From Oscillospiraceae bacterium (GTDB lineage Bacteria; Bacillota; Clostridia; Oscillospirales; Oscillospiraceae), in contig CACZDN010000027.1 in NCBI GenBank assembly GCA_902779945.1, forward strand, positions 26,478-90,477: DNA of 64,000 bases, written 5' to 3'. This document shows positions 8,370 to 15,915 of this stretch, one piece after another (position 1 is the first letter of the stretch; the number at the start of each line of letters is the position of its first letter). A model generated the notes under the pieces. It was given only the letters and a program-made list of their open reading frames with translations. It was not told the origin of the DNA and did no database searches. Both the position numbers and the translations under genes were made by a program.

Positions 8370-9443
8370 TCACCCGAGGCCGCGCTCGTTGAGCCATGCC
8401 TCAATATGATCTGCGATCTCCTGATTGTTCAGCTCCTGGAACATGAAGTGGCTGTTGCCGGTGATGCCGATCTTCGGCAGGTCGATGACCGTCGCGTCAC
8501 CGCCGTCCGCGTTATACTGCTCGGCGAAGGCGATCGCGCCGTCCCGGATCATCTTCCAGAAGCCCGTTGAAGCGATATCCTCCGGACCGTTGTCGATGTA
8601 ATCGCCGAAATAGAGGATAACGGGGATCTTCGCCTCCAGGAGACGTGTATACTGCTCGGTGCCTGGCTGGGGCGCTCCGCCGGGCTCGATCGCCACGATG
8701 GCCGCGATGTTTTCGACTGCCACGTCCCAGCCGACAGCGCCGCCCTGGGAATGGGTGATGAACACAGCCTTCTGTCCGCTGCGCGCCGCAGCTTCCTTCA
8801 GCACCTCGCCCATTGCCTCAGCTGCGACCGTCTGGTTAAAGCTGCCCGTGTTCGGCGTCATCTGGCGGAAGAACTGATCCTGTGCCGCATCCCCCTCGGG
8901 GAACTGGCTGCCCTCGTAGCGTTCCGGCGCCACTCGGCCGATACGGAAATGGGTGTACCAGGCCTGATCGCCAGGCTTATAGTCCTTGGAATCCTCTGCC
9001 CAGGCATCGAGGAAGCCGTCCGCAGTCATGGACACGGCAGCGCCCGCTTCACCGCGGCGGGGCTGATCCACAAGATAGGCCGCATGCCCGTCGCGCAGGA
9101 ACATGGTGGCCCAGCCGTCGCGTCCGTCGGGAGTGGTCATCCAGCCCATGCGGGACTGGCCATAGCCGTGCAGGTAGACGATGGGCGCGCCTGTTTCCTC
9201 CGCGGGGATCTGGTAGAATACGTTCGCGTGATCCACATGGGCGGTATTGCCAGCACGGGTAACATCCAGCCAGTTCTGCGTGGGATCATACTCGCCTTCG
9301 ACCGGCTCCGTAACGGTACCTCCTGCCGAAAAATACCCCTGCTCCGCGATTATGAGCGGTGCCTTGGCTTCCTCCGCGAAGGCCGCAGCCGAGAGGCTGA
9401 GCAGCATCACAATTGTGAGAAAAATTGCAATCGTCTTTTTCAT
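8370..9443 (-). CDS. Secreted alpha/beta hydrolase
   Basis: 357 aa. A signal peptide (MKKTIAIFLTIVMLLSLSAA, then AFAEE) directs export. IVYLHGYGQSRMGW is the oxyanion loop, ITHSQGGAVGWD the nucleophile elbow and ITGNSHFMFQ the catalytic His. It resembles secreted esterases of unknown substrate that carry a large lid segment (~100-200). It is the first gene of the unit with the shared promoter block 55-97 bp upstream. Confidence 0.87.
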   Translation of the reverse strand: MKKTIAIFLTIVMLLSLSAAAFAEEAKAPLIIAEQGYFSAGGTVTEPVEGEYDPTQNWLDVTRAGNTAHVDHANVFYQIPAEETGAPIVYLHGYGQSRMGWMTTPDGRDGWATMFLRDGHAAYLVDQPRRGEAGAAVSMTADGFLDAWAEDSKDYKPGDQAWYTHFRIGRVAPERYEGSQFPEGDAAQDQFFRQMTPNTGSFNQTVAAEAMGEVLKEAAARSGQKAVFITHSQGGAVGWDVAVENIAAIVAIEPGGAPQPGTEQYTRLLEAKIPVILYFGDYIDNGPEDIASTGFWKMIRDGAIAFAEQYNADGGDATVIDLPKIGITGNSHFMFQELNNQEIADHIEAWLNERGLG

Positions 9444-9497
9444 TTGAATCAGCTCCTTATTTGATCTGTGTTTATTCTACCTGACCGGGTCGGAAAT

Positions 9498-9539
9498 GTA
9501 CAATGCCGATTGCGCATACTGCTATAATCGACATTTATA
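9498..9539 (-). promoter_or_regulatory. Shared LysR-type promoter/operator block, copy B
   Basis: GTACAATGCCGATTGCGCAT, ACTGC, then TATAATCGACATTTATA at 9523-9539 (TATAA-N7-TTATA). It is almost identical to copy A over the promoter half. It lies in the gap between two minus-strand units. Confidence 0.75.
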
Positions 9540-9542
9540 GTA

Positions 9543-10352
9543 TCAATGCTTGTCAAACAGCCAGCCCATGATCTTCTCATCCTTTGCAAACGCCATTCCC
9601 CCGCCATGCTGATCGGTATAGCCCCGCTGTGTGAAGTACGCCTGATCCTTTACGTCCAGCACAACAAGCTTGTCGATCTCTTCATCGCTCAGGCCCTGTT
9701 GCTCATACAGTTCACGAAGCTGTTCGGCCGCATTTTTCATGGAATCCGAGCCGTAATAGCTGTCCTGCTCCCCTGTTGCCAGATATACAGGCGTCCTTGC
9801 ATCAGCCAGTGTCTCCAGATCTCCGTCCCACTGGGAGGACACCATGAGGAAGGCTGCGTACAGCTCCGGCCGCATCCCCATCACAAGGGAGCCGGTCTCT
9901 CCGCCGCCGGAGTAGCCCTCCAGGTAAACCCGATCGGGGTCAATGTTGCAGGCTTCCATCAGGTATTCCGTGAGCGCGATGGTCTGACGCGCCGAGGTCT
10001 CGCGCCAGTCGTTAAGCTGCGGAGAGATCACGATCATCTTTTCGTTCCAGCCGATTGCCTCCGGGCCGAAGTCCTCCACCATGTTGGCCCCCACGCCATG
10101 AAAGTACAGCCCTTCCCAGCCGGGCAGCGTGATAAACAGCGCGTACGGTTCCCTGCCGTCATAGGAATCCGGGATATAGCTGCTGTAATGAATATCCCCC
10201 AGCTTGGAATGATAAATGTTGTCATTCACAAAGCCGCGCTGTGTCTGTGTCCCGCAGGTGATGGAAGCGCGGTCGGTTTCCGCAGAAGCCGCAGCGCAGC
10301 CCGTGAGCATGAGCGCAAGGACGAAGGCAGAAATCATAACGGAAATCTTCAT
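9543..10352 (-). CDS. Lipoprotein esterase (PHB-depolymerase/feruloyl-esterase-like)
   Basis: 269 aa. The lipobox LTGC at residues 16-19, after a hydrophobic stretch, marks a membrane-anchored lipoprotein. FITLPGWEG is the oxyanion region, LEGYSGGGETG the nucleophile elbow, and DQHGGGMAF carries the His. Its start overlaps the stop of the flavodoxin gene by 4 bp (ATGA), so the two are translationally coupled. It probably cleaves an ester outside the cell membrane. Confidence 0.85.
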   Translation of the reverse strand: MKISVMISAFVLALMLTGCAAASAETDRASITCGTQTQRGFVNDNIYHSKLGDIHYSSYIPDSYDGREPYALFITLPGWEGLYFHGVGANMVEDFGPEAIGWNEKMIVISPQLNDWRETSARQTIALTEYLMEACNIDPDRVYLEGYSGGGETGSLVMGMRPELYAAFLMVSSQWDGDLETLADARTPVYLATGEQDSYYGSDSMKNAAEQLRELYEQQGLSDEEIDKLVVLDVKDQAYFTQRGYTDQHGGGMAFAKDEKIMGWLFDKH

Positions 10353-11011
10353 CCTGCTACTCCGATCCTGTCCAGCCAGTTCCTTATATCCTCGTCCGAG
10401 GAATGGTTGATGCGGTAGCCGTCAAGCACCTTCGCGCCGCCGGATACGCTGCGGATATAATCCATGCAGATTTCAATGCCGTTATCCTGGCTTGTGCAGA
10501 ACGGGACAATGGTCTTGCCGCTCAGATCATAGCTTTCGAGGAAAGTCCCGATCGCCATGGGCGCGTTGAACCACCAGATCGGGAAACCGACATAGATCAC
10601 ATCATAGGCCGAGAGATCGTCCGGTTTTGCCGCGAGTCCGGGCCGCATATTCAGCGTCTCCTCGATCCACGCCGTTGCCGCTGTCCCAGCAAAGGAGTTG
10701 CGGTAGTAGCGCTCTGTCCGTATCTCATACAGGTCCGCCCCGGTGAGGCGCTGGAGTTGCATGGCGGCAGCCTCGGTCACACCGTCATGGATGTTCATGC
10801 TGGCCGAGGTCACAGCATCCGCGCTGCCCTCCGCTGTAATGACACCGGAGCGTGTAAAATAGACGATCAGTGCCTTCGTGTCTGCGTCACCTTTCGTGAT
10901 TTCCGCGCTTGCGCCCTTGATTTTATTTCCGAGGAACAGATACCACCAGCCGACAAGCAGCAGCACCAGCACAACCACCAGAACGATCAGTGCTTTTTTC
11001 TTTTTCTTCAT
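10349..11011 (-). CDS. Membrane-anchored flavodoxin
   Basis: 220 aa. A poly-Lys start and one hydrophobic segment (ALIVLVVVLVLLLVGWWYLF) with no cleavage site give a single N-terminal anchor. The rest is flavodoxin: ALIVYFTRSGVI, VGFPIWWFNAPMAIGTFL and GKTIVPFCTSQDNG. The charge pattern (Lys inside) places the flavin domain outside. Together with the exported flavodoxin at 5591 this suggests extracytoplasmic flavin chemistry. It is the first gene of its unit, with block C upstream. Confidence 0.87.
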   Translation of the reverse strand: MKKKKKALIVLVVVLVLLLVGWWYLFLGNKIKGASAEITKGDADTKALIVYFTRSGVITAEGSADAVTSASMNIHDGVTEAAAMQLQRLTGADLYEIRTERYYRNSFAGTAATAWIEETLNMRPGLAAKPDDLSAYDVIYVGFPIWWFNAPMAIGTFLESYDLSGKTIVPFCTSQDNGIEICMDYIRSVSGGAKVLDGYRINHSSDEDIRNWLDRIGVAG

Positions 11012-11066
11012 GCTTCAACACATCCTGTTGTAAGATGCTTTTATTCTAAAGGAGCATATTTCATTT

Positions 11067-11108
11067 GTACAATGCCGATTGTTTATACTGCTATAACCTG
11101 CAGGTATA
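11067..11108 (-). promoter_or_regulatory. Shared LysR-type promoter/operator block, copy C
   Basis: GTACAATGCCGATTG, ATACTGC, then TATAACCTGCAGGTATA at 11092-11108 (TATAA-N7-GTATA, CCTGCAGG centre). It has the same layout as copies A and B. Confidence 0.75.
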
Positions 11109-11113
11109 GAAAG

Positions 11114-11146
11114 GCCCCTTGACGTGTTTTCTGCACATCAAGGGGC
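11114..11146 (-). terminator. Rho-independent terminator of the 11153-12022 gene
   Basis: GCCCCTTGACGTG and CACATCAAGGGGC form a 13-bp stem with one mismatch and a 7-nt loop. On the minus strand it is followed by TTTC. It ends a few bases before operator copy C of the next unit. Confidence 0.65.
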
Positions 11147-11152
11147 TCTGTT

Positions 11153-12022
11153 TTACAGGTTCTTTGCGAAGAAGGGCAGGATATAGTCGAAGGCCTCAGA
11201 GACGAAGGGGGCCAGATCATACATGTCAAAGTGGCTGGCTTCAGGGATCACGTGCATCTCCTTGTTGCCGGGCACAGCATTAAACACGTCCTCGGAGGAC
11301 GGCTTCGACCAAGCATTCTCGCCGGAGATCACGCAGTAGGGCTTGGTCATTTCCTTCATGATGTTGGGGACATTGTACTTGATGAGCTCCAGCTGGCTCC
11401 AGGCTACGACCTGATTCGACCAGCGCGGATGAGTGCCGCGGGAGGAATAATAGTAGGCAGCGCCCTCGTCAAAAGCACGGGGCATGAAGTTAAGGAACAT
11501 CATCTCGCCCTCGCCCTTGTCATAGGCTTCCTTTGCGGCTACGACCTCTGCCTCGGGTTTAAAGAAGCCCATCATGGGAGAGGTGGAAATATCCGCGATG
11601 GCAGGAACGATGGCGGTGACAGCCTTCAGCCTGGGTTCCTTCACCCCGGCCACGGACATATACGAACCGGAACCGCAGATGCCAAGGCCGCCGATGCGTT
11701 CGCTGTCCACATAGGGCAGGCTGCAAAGGTAGTCCACCGCGCCTTCGATATCACTCTCTTTTACGTCCGGCAGTTCCTGACCGCGGGGTAGGCCCTCGCT
11801 CTCTCCAAAGTAGGAGCCGTCGAACACCAGCGTCACATAGCCGTCCTCGGTCAGACGCTCGGCGTAGACCGACTGCGCCTGCTCCTTGACAGAGAGCATC
11901 GGCCCGGTCACGACAACAGCGGGATAGTTTTTGCTGAGATCAAAAGGTTCGGGAATACGCAGCAGCCCTGCAAGGCGCAGGTTCAGCTGCTTGTTCATAA
12001 ATACAACTTTCTGAGTTTCCAT
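11153..12022 (-). CDS. Alpha/beta hydrolase (dienelactone-hydrolase-like, Cys nucleophile)
   Basis: 289 aa from ATG 12022, which follows AGGAGGCTTTCATC. The longer open frame to 12091 would run into the promoter block. VVTGPMLSVKEQ is the oxyanion region, GGLGICGSGSY the nucleophile elbow with Cys, and EASHFDMYD the His. It is a paralogue of 4020-5054 and 20244-21263 and is the only one of the three with a natural C-terminus beside the shared LysR block. It is a single-gene unit with its own terminator. Confidence 0.88.
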   Translation of the reverse strand: METQKVVFMNKQLNLRLAGLLRIPEPFDLSKNYPAVVVTGPMLSVKEQAQSVYAERLTEDGYVTLVFDGSYFGESEGLPRGQELPDVKESDIEGAVDYLCSLPYVDSERIGGLGICGSGSYMSVAGVKEPRLKAVTAIVPAIADISTSPMMGFFKPEAEVVAAKEAYDKGEGEMMFLNFMPRAFDEGAAYYYSSRGTHPRWSNQVVAWSQLELIKYNVPNIMKEMTKPYCVISGENAWSKPSSEDVFNAVPGNKEMHVIPEASHFDMYDLAPFVSEAFDYILPFFAKNL

Positions 12023-12078
12023 GATGAAAGCCTCCTGTTCTTTGATGTTGAGAACAGTATAAATGGCTTCTTTCAATT

Positions 12079-12121
12079 TGTACAATGCCAAAAGTGAATA
12101 CTGCTATAAGTTGCAGTTATT
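12079..12121 (-). promoter_or_regulatory. Shared LysR-type promoter/operator block, copy D
   Basis: TTGTACAATGCC, ATACTGC, then TATAAGTTGCAGTTATT at 12105-12121 (TATAA-N7-TTATT). It is the most diverged of the four copies between the two boxes. Confidence 0.7.
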
Positions 12122-12139
12122 GTTTTTCTTCACATAGTA

Positions 12140-12256
12140 CTATTTATAAGGATTATCCTGTTTGAACGCTGGCGGCCAGTACGGGAGTTGCTCGGCGTCA
12201 AGCTTGAGTTTGAAATCACAATAGTCACCGTCTTCAAAGCATGTGACTGCTGTGTT
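12140..12256 (-). pseudogene. Possible C-terminal remnant of an unrecognised protein
   Basis: A short open stretch on the minus strand reads ...CFEDGDYCDFKLKLDAEQL, then PYWPPAFKQDNPYK, and ends at TAG. Its composition looks protein-like, but it has no start and is bounded by a stop upstream. It adjoins direct repeats TGACTACTATT (12270-12300), which resemble the arm repeats found after tyrosine integrases. I read it as debris of the integrated element; family unknown. Confidence 0.3.
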
Positions 12257-12415
12257 CTAGCTTTCAACGCGCCTGACTACTATTTGACTACTATTTGATT
12301 CCAGGAAAAAACAGCACTCATGCGGTTTTCCGGGAATCGGCGAAATAGTAGTCAAAATTGGGGTGAACCCCGCAAAGCTGCACCGAATCAGACTTTTTAC
12401 AAATGCTGCCTGATA

Positions 12416-12461
12416 ACTCCGACTCTGGAGGTCGTGGGTTCGAATCCCGTCAGCCGTACCA
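12416..12461 (+). pseudogene. 3' part of tRNA-Arg(CCG), a probable attachment-site remnant
   Basis: The sequence starts inside the anticodon loop (ACTCCGAC), then the TCTGG stem strand, AGGTC variable loop, T-arm GTGGGTTCGAATCCCGT and acceptor CAGCCGTACCA. The 5' half is missing: the bases before it cannot form the D-arm or acceptor strand. Integrases of ICEs and phages often recombine in the tRNA 3' half and leave such a fragment. The assignment to Arg(CCG) rests on the loop CTCCGAC. Confidence 0.65.
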
Positions 12462-12466
12462 TAATT

Positions 12467-12513
12467 GGGCCAAACATTGATACAATGTGTCGATGTTTGG
12501 TCCGTTTCTTTTT
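12467..12513 (+). terminator. Terminator behind the tRNA fragment
   Basis: GGGCCAAACATTGATACA and TGTGTCGATGTTTGGTCC form a long stem with G-T pairs, followed by GTTTCTTTTT. The position and T-run fit the terminator of the original tRNA gene. Confidence 0.75.
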
Positions 12514-12673
12514 GCCCGGAAAGCCGCCTACCACAAGGCTTTCAGCTTTGAGCGGGTCCATTTGCGATGCCATCCGACATGATCGAGCGCCTTTCAGGAT
12601 GTTTTCTCCCGAAACCAGCTCTATGCCCGGAAAAGCAACCGTTTCAAACGGCCATAATCGTTTCAATGAGAAA

Positions 12674-12711
12674 GCCCGTGATGAGGATCAGTCAGTCCCC
12701 ACCACGGGCTG
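12674..12711 (-). terminator. Stem-loop downstream of the recombinase remnant
   Basis: AGCCCGTGATGAGG and CCACCACGGGCT flank a loop and give a stable GC stem 16 bp past the stop of the recombinase fragment. There is no strong T-run, so its function as a terminator is uncertain. Confidence 0.4.
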
Positions 12712-12726
12712 TTATCGTATCTGCCG

Positions 12727-13104
12727 TTACAGCGTCTCGGTGATCTCTGTTCCATTTTTGAATCGAAAGACCAGCCGCCCATCCTCATAAACCGTCACCC
12801 GGTCAATCAGATTGAGCCATAAGCGGTCACTGTATTTGACCGGGAGAGAATCGTCAAAGGCCCGGATCTCATTCATAAAGCTCTCGATCACATCAGCCTG
12901 AAAGCGCCGGGTAACCTTCTGGCTCTGAAGCTCCCTTGCTCTATCCTCGGCATCACGGTACCGCTGGGCCAGCGCATCGTATCTCCGCTTATACTCCTCC
13001 TGCTGCATGACCGTGGTGGCGTTTTCTGCGATCAGCTTCCGAGTGAGCTCTGAGACAATCTCCAGCTCGGTCTCCATTGCAGCGTTCGGTGTACACACCG
13101 ACAA
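12727..13104 (-). pseudogene. C-terminal fragment of a large serine recombinase
   Basis: About 120 residues. They begin in a coiled-coil region (ELTRKLIAENATTVMQQEEY) and end with KYSDRLWLNLIDRVTVYEDG, then RLVFRFKNGTEITETL. That ending is characteristic of TnpX/Tn4451-type large serine recombinases. The resolvase catalytic domain and zinc ribbon are missing. Upstream it is joined out of frame to a second recombinase remnant, so the gene is dead. Confidence 0.7.
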
Positions 13105-13306
13105 ATTCCCAGTCGGCGTGGCTACAAATAAACAAGGTGAAGGTCAGGCGCCCATACGCGCAGGCCGTGGCGTAGTCCGGCAGGCCGCACCGGAGCTTTT
13201 CGCTGAAGGCGGTGACCTCGCCGTCCTGCTGTTTCAGAATCCGGGGGGAATTCCTCCATCGTGCCGCGCCGGCCCCGGATGTCGCGGATCTGCTGTGCGA
13301 TTGCAT
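13105..13306 (-). pseudogene. Second degenerate serine-recombinase C-terminus (DUF4368-like)
   Basis: The frame LKQQDGEVTAFSEKLRCGL, then PDYATACAYGRLTFTLF, resembles the C-terminal end (DUF4368 type) of a different large serine recombinase, where a lesion has replaced the usual ending. It then runs into the other remnant. Two recombinase tails in tandem beside a tRNA fragment suggest successive insertions at one site. Confidence 0.5.
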
Positions 13307-13345
13307 GTCCTGCGACTATTCCGAAAACATCCTCGTCCAGGAGTT

Positions 13346-13398
13346 GAACAGCACCCCATTTGTTGGAAGCATACTGTCCAACAGATGGGGTGCTGTTC
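13346..13398. repeat. Strong 21-bp inverted repeat
   Basis: GAACAGCACCCCATTTGTTG, nine loop bases, then CAACAGATGGGGTGCTGTTC. Only one mismatch is seen in the stem. It follows the methyltransferase stop by 8 bp and could end that operon, but neither side has a T-run. Confidence 0.7.
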
Positions 13399-13405
13399 GT
13401 TATGC

Positions 13406-14002
13406 TTATGCAGTTTTGGTCATTTTGCCAGCCACCTGGTACATACTCTCATCCGAGATCACTGTGGTAATACTCAGGTATTTCCCGAAGATCGCGGCCA
13501 GGTCGTCCGCCGGCATGAGGCCGTTGGAGACATGGCTTGCCGTGCCGTGGTGGTGGGCGTCGATCTTCTCGCGGCTCATGCCGTGGGCCACCGTCAGGGT
13601 TCCGTCGGGCTTGAGAAGGCCCGAAAGTGTCCGGATCAGGCGCTCCGGATCGGGGAAATGCGGGAAGGCGTTGTAGACCACAATACAGTCAAACTTTCTG
13701 TCAAAGGCTGTCGCCTCCACATCGCCGCTGAGGATCGTGACGCGCTCCCGCTTAAACTTCTCCTTTGCGATCTCCGCCATCTTCGGGGAGATGTCGATGC
13801 CGGTGACGGATGCAGCCTTCCGCTTTAAGTAATCCGGGATCAGCACGCCGGTGCCGCAGGCCACGTCCAGAATGTCCTTCCCTTCCGTGACTCCGGCGTT
13901 ATCCAGAATGATGCCGATGATCTCGTCGCTGCGGATCATCTCCGCGTCCCAACCGGGCGCCAGGCGGTCAAAGAATTCGATGACTTCTTTTTTCTCGATC
14001 AT
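13406..14002 (-). CDS. Class I SAM-dependent methyltransferase
   Basis: 198 aa. ILDVACGTGVLIPDYL is motif I (SAM-binding GxGxG variant), TGIDISPKMAEIA motif II and DCIVVYNAFPHFPDPERLI motif IV; the RTLSGLLKPDGTLTVAHGM segment is typical of UbiE/Methyltransf_11 proteins. It starts 4 bp after the binding-protein stop, so it belongs to the importer operon. A methyltransferase fixed to a FecBCD importer may modify the imported chelate or a corrinoid-like ligand; that is inference. Confidence 0.9.
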   Translation of the reverse strand: MIEKKEVIEFFDRLAPGWDAEMIRSDEIIGIILDNAGVTEGKDILDVACGTGVLIPDYLKRKAASVTGIDISPKMAEIAKEKFKRERVTILSGDVEATAFDRKFDCIVVYNAFPHFPDPERLIRTLSGLLKPDGTLTVAHGMSREKIDAHHHGTASHVSNGLMPADDLAAIFGKYLSITTVISDESMYQVAGKMTKTA

Positions 14003-14005
14003 GGC

Positions 14006-15151
14006 TTATCCGAAGAAGGTTGCCGTGTCGATCTGCTGGTATCCGCCGAAGCTGGAGGGGGCGGCTGCGATCTGCTCGGCAAGATCCAGCCCAAAGAAGG
14101 CCTGTGTGACCTCATTGGTCTTGGCCGTCATGTCGATGTCCGCAAAGAGCTCGGGATACACGGTCTTCGCGATGAACCAGGTGTTGATGAGGGCGATCTC
14201 ATAGTTTGTGTAGTAGGCGTTGTAGGCCATCTCGAGGTACACATCGCCATTGCGCCAGGCCTTGCAGGTATCGAACATGTCGGGGGTCTCGGCATAGAGG
14301 GGCTTGATGTTCTTGACCGCGGCAGCGTCCATGATGATGATGTCCATATCCTCACCGAGCGCCACGAACTTCTCCTCCTCAATGGCCTGGATGCCGGGGG
14401 CAGCCAGATCGGTGACGGCGTTCCTGACGTTTGCCACATTGAAGGAGATGTAGTTCTGCGCGGTCATGAGGTGGTTGGTGGTGCCCCAGTTGCCGAGGCC
14501 GCAGATGTACACGGAGGGCTTGTCCGCGTCGGCAACATCGGCGGTGCGGCGGGAGATCTCCGCGCGCTCACTTTCAATGAAGGATACAAGCGCCTCAGCC
14601 TTCTCCTCGTTCTGGAAGATGGTGCCGAGCATGCGCATGGTGCCGAAGAAGTTTTCATCAAACACGCCGCCGGGGCCGGCCTTCAGGGTGATGACGGGCA
14701 CGCCGAGCTGCTCCTGCAGGGCGTCTTCCTTCTCCACATCCTCATACTCGGAGATGACGATGTCGGGATTGCAGGCGAGGATCTTCTCCGCCTCGGCCGT
14801 CTGCGCCTGGGGACCGCCGACGCCGCAGGAGGGCAGGGTTTTGAAGCTCTCGCCGTAGGCCATCATATAGGGGCGGGCCACGGAGTCGAACATTTTGGGA
14901 CGCTCGGCAAGGGAGGTGTTGTCAATGTCCTCCACGCCGCACAGCAGGCTCACATCGCCGATATAGCTGTACATGCGCAGGGCGCCCGCGCCGATGCAGA
15001 CCACGCGCTGATAACTGCCGGGCGTGACCGTGACCTCGCGGCCGATCATATCCGTGACGGTGATTTCATCCGCCGCAAACGCCGTGCCGGAAAAAGCGCA
15101 CAGGCCCAGCAGCAGGGTCAATGTCAGGATCAGGGTGATTGCTTTTTTCAT
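14006..15151 (-). CDS. Metal/siderophore ABC transporter substrate-binding protein (FecB/BtuF type)
   Basis: 381 aa with signal peptide (AITLILTLTLLLGLCAF, then AFAADE). ITVTDMIGREVTV is the start of the TroA/BtuF-like fold, and ACNPDIVISEYEDVEKEDAL is the second half of the first lobe. There is no lipobox Cys in the usual place, so membrane attachment is unclear. Its ATG overlaps the ATPase stop by 4 bp. The ligand is not readable: Fe-siderophore, haem, corrinoid or Ni/Co chelate are all possible. Confidence 0.9.
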   Translation of the reverse strand: MKKAITLILTLTLLLGLCAFSGTAFAADEITVTDMIGREVTVTPGSYQRVVCIGAGALRMYSYIGDVSLLCGVEDIDNTSLAERPKMFDSVARPYMMAYGESFKTLPSCGVGGPQAQTAEAEKILACNPDIVISEYEDVEKEDALQEQLGVPVITLKAGPGGVFDENFFGTMRMLGTIFQNEEKAEALVSFIESERAEISRRTADVADADKPSVYICGLGNWGTTNHLMTAQNYISFNVANVRNAVTDLAAPGIQAIEEEKFVALGEDMDIIIMDAAAVKNIKPLYAETPDMFDTCKAWRNGDVYLEMAYNAYYTNYEIALINTWFIAKTVYPELFADIDMTAKTNEVTQAFFGLDLAEQIAAAPSSFGGYQQIDTATFFG

Positions 15152-15915
15152 AGTTTGTGACCTCCGTTTATGATGATTTTTTTGCCTTCTATCTGCGCGA
15201 TGCGGACCTCCGCATCAAAGGTCTCCCGAATGACTTCCTCCGTGACGATCTCCGCTCCTCCGGCATGCGTGATCTTCCCGTTTTTCATGAAGAAGAAGCG
15301 GTCGCCCAGATCAAGCGCCTGATTGAGATCGTGCAGGGACGTGAGGATGGCGATGCCCTTTTCCCTTGCCGCGCGGCGGGCCTCGTCGATGATAAGCTGC
15401 TCGTTGGCAATATCCAGATTGCCGGTTGGTTCATCGAACACCAAAAGGCGCGGCTCCTGCGCAAGCGCCCGGGCAATGGCGATCTTCTGGCGCTCGCCGC
15501 CGGAGAGCTGTTCCACATTCCGGGCGGCGTAGTCCTCCAGCTTCATATCCCGGAGGATGGCTTCGACCGCGGCTTCGTCCTCCTTCCCGGCCTTGTAGCC
15601 GAAGTAAGAGACTCTGCCCATGAGCACCGTATCAAAGACGCTCAGGGCGCCGAAGTGGATGCTCTGCGGCACATAGGCGATGCGCCGCGCCCGCTCTCTG
15701 CGGCTGAGCCTTAAGAGATCTTCCCCGTCAAAACGGATGCTGCCGCTCTCCGGCTTCCGGATGCCGAGGATGTTCTTGAAAAGCGTCGTCTTGCCGGAGC
15801 CGTTTTTGCCCAGCAGGATGCCGATCTCCCCGTCGCGGAGGGTCAGGTTTACCCCGTCCAGCACCATCGGCGCACGGCGGGAGTAGCGAAAGCACAGGTC
15901 TTGAATTTCCAGCAT
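15148..15915 (-). CDS. ABC transporter ATP-binding protein (FecE/BtuD type)
   Basis: 255 aa from ATG 15915 (MLEIQDLCFRYS). The open frame extends to 16443 but only in a frame antisense to the permease reading. GKNGSGKTTLFKNI is Walker A, VEQLSGGERQKIAIARAL the signature, LLVFDEPTGNLD Walker B and LTSLHDLNQAL the H-loop. It overlaps the permease stop by one base and the binding protein by 4 bp. Confidence 0.95.
   Translation of the reverse strand: MLEIQDLCFRYSRRAPMVLDGVNLTLRDGEIGILLGKNGSGKTTLFKNILGIRKPESGSIRFDGEDLLRLSRRERARRIAYVPQSIHFGALSVFDTVLMGRVSYFGYKAGKEDEAAVEAILRDMKLEDYAARNVEQLSGGERQKIAIARALAQEPRLLVFDEPTGNLDIANEQLIIDEARRAAREKGIAILTSLHDLNQALDLGDRFFFMKNGKITHAGGAEIVTEEVIRETFDAEVRIAQIEGKKIIINGGHKL

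Noticed and set aside
12397-12666. Minus-strand open frame with MVRLTGFEPTTSRV
   Set aside because: This is the well-known translation of a tRNA T-arm in reverse and not a protein.
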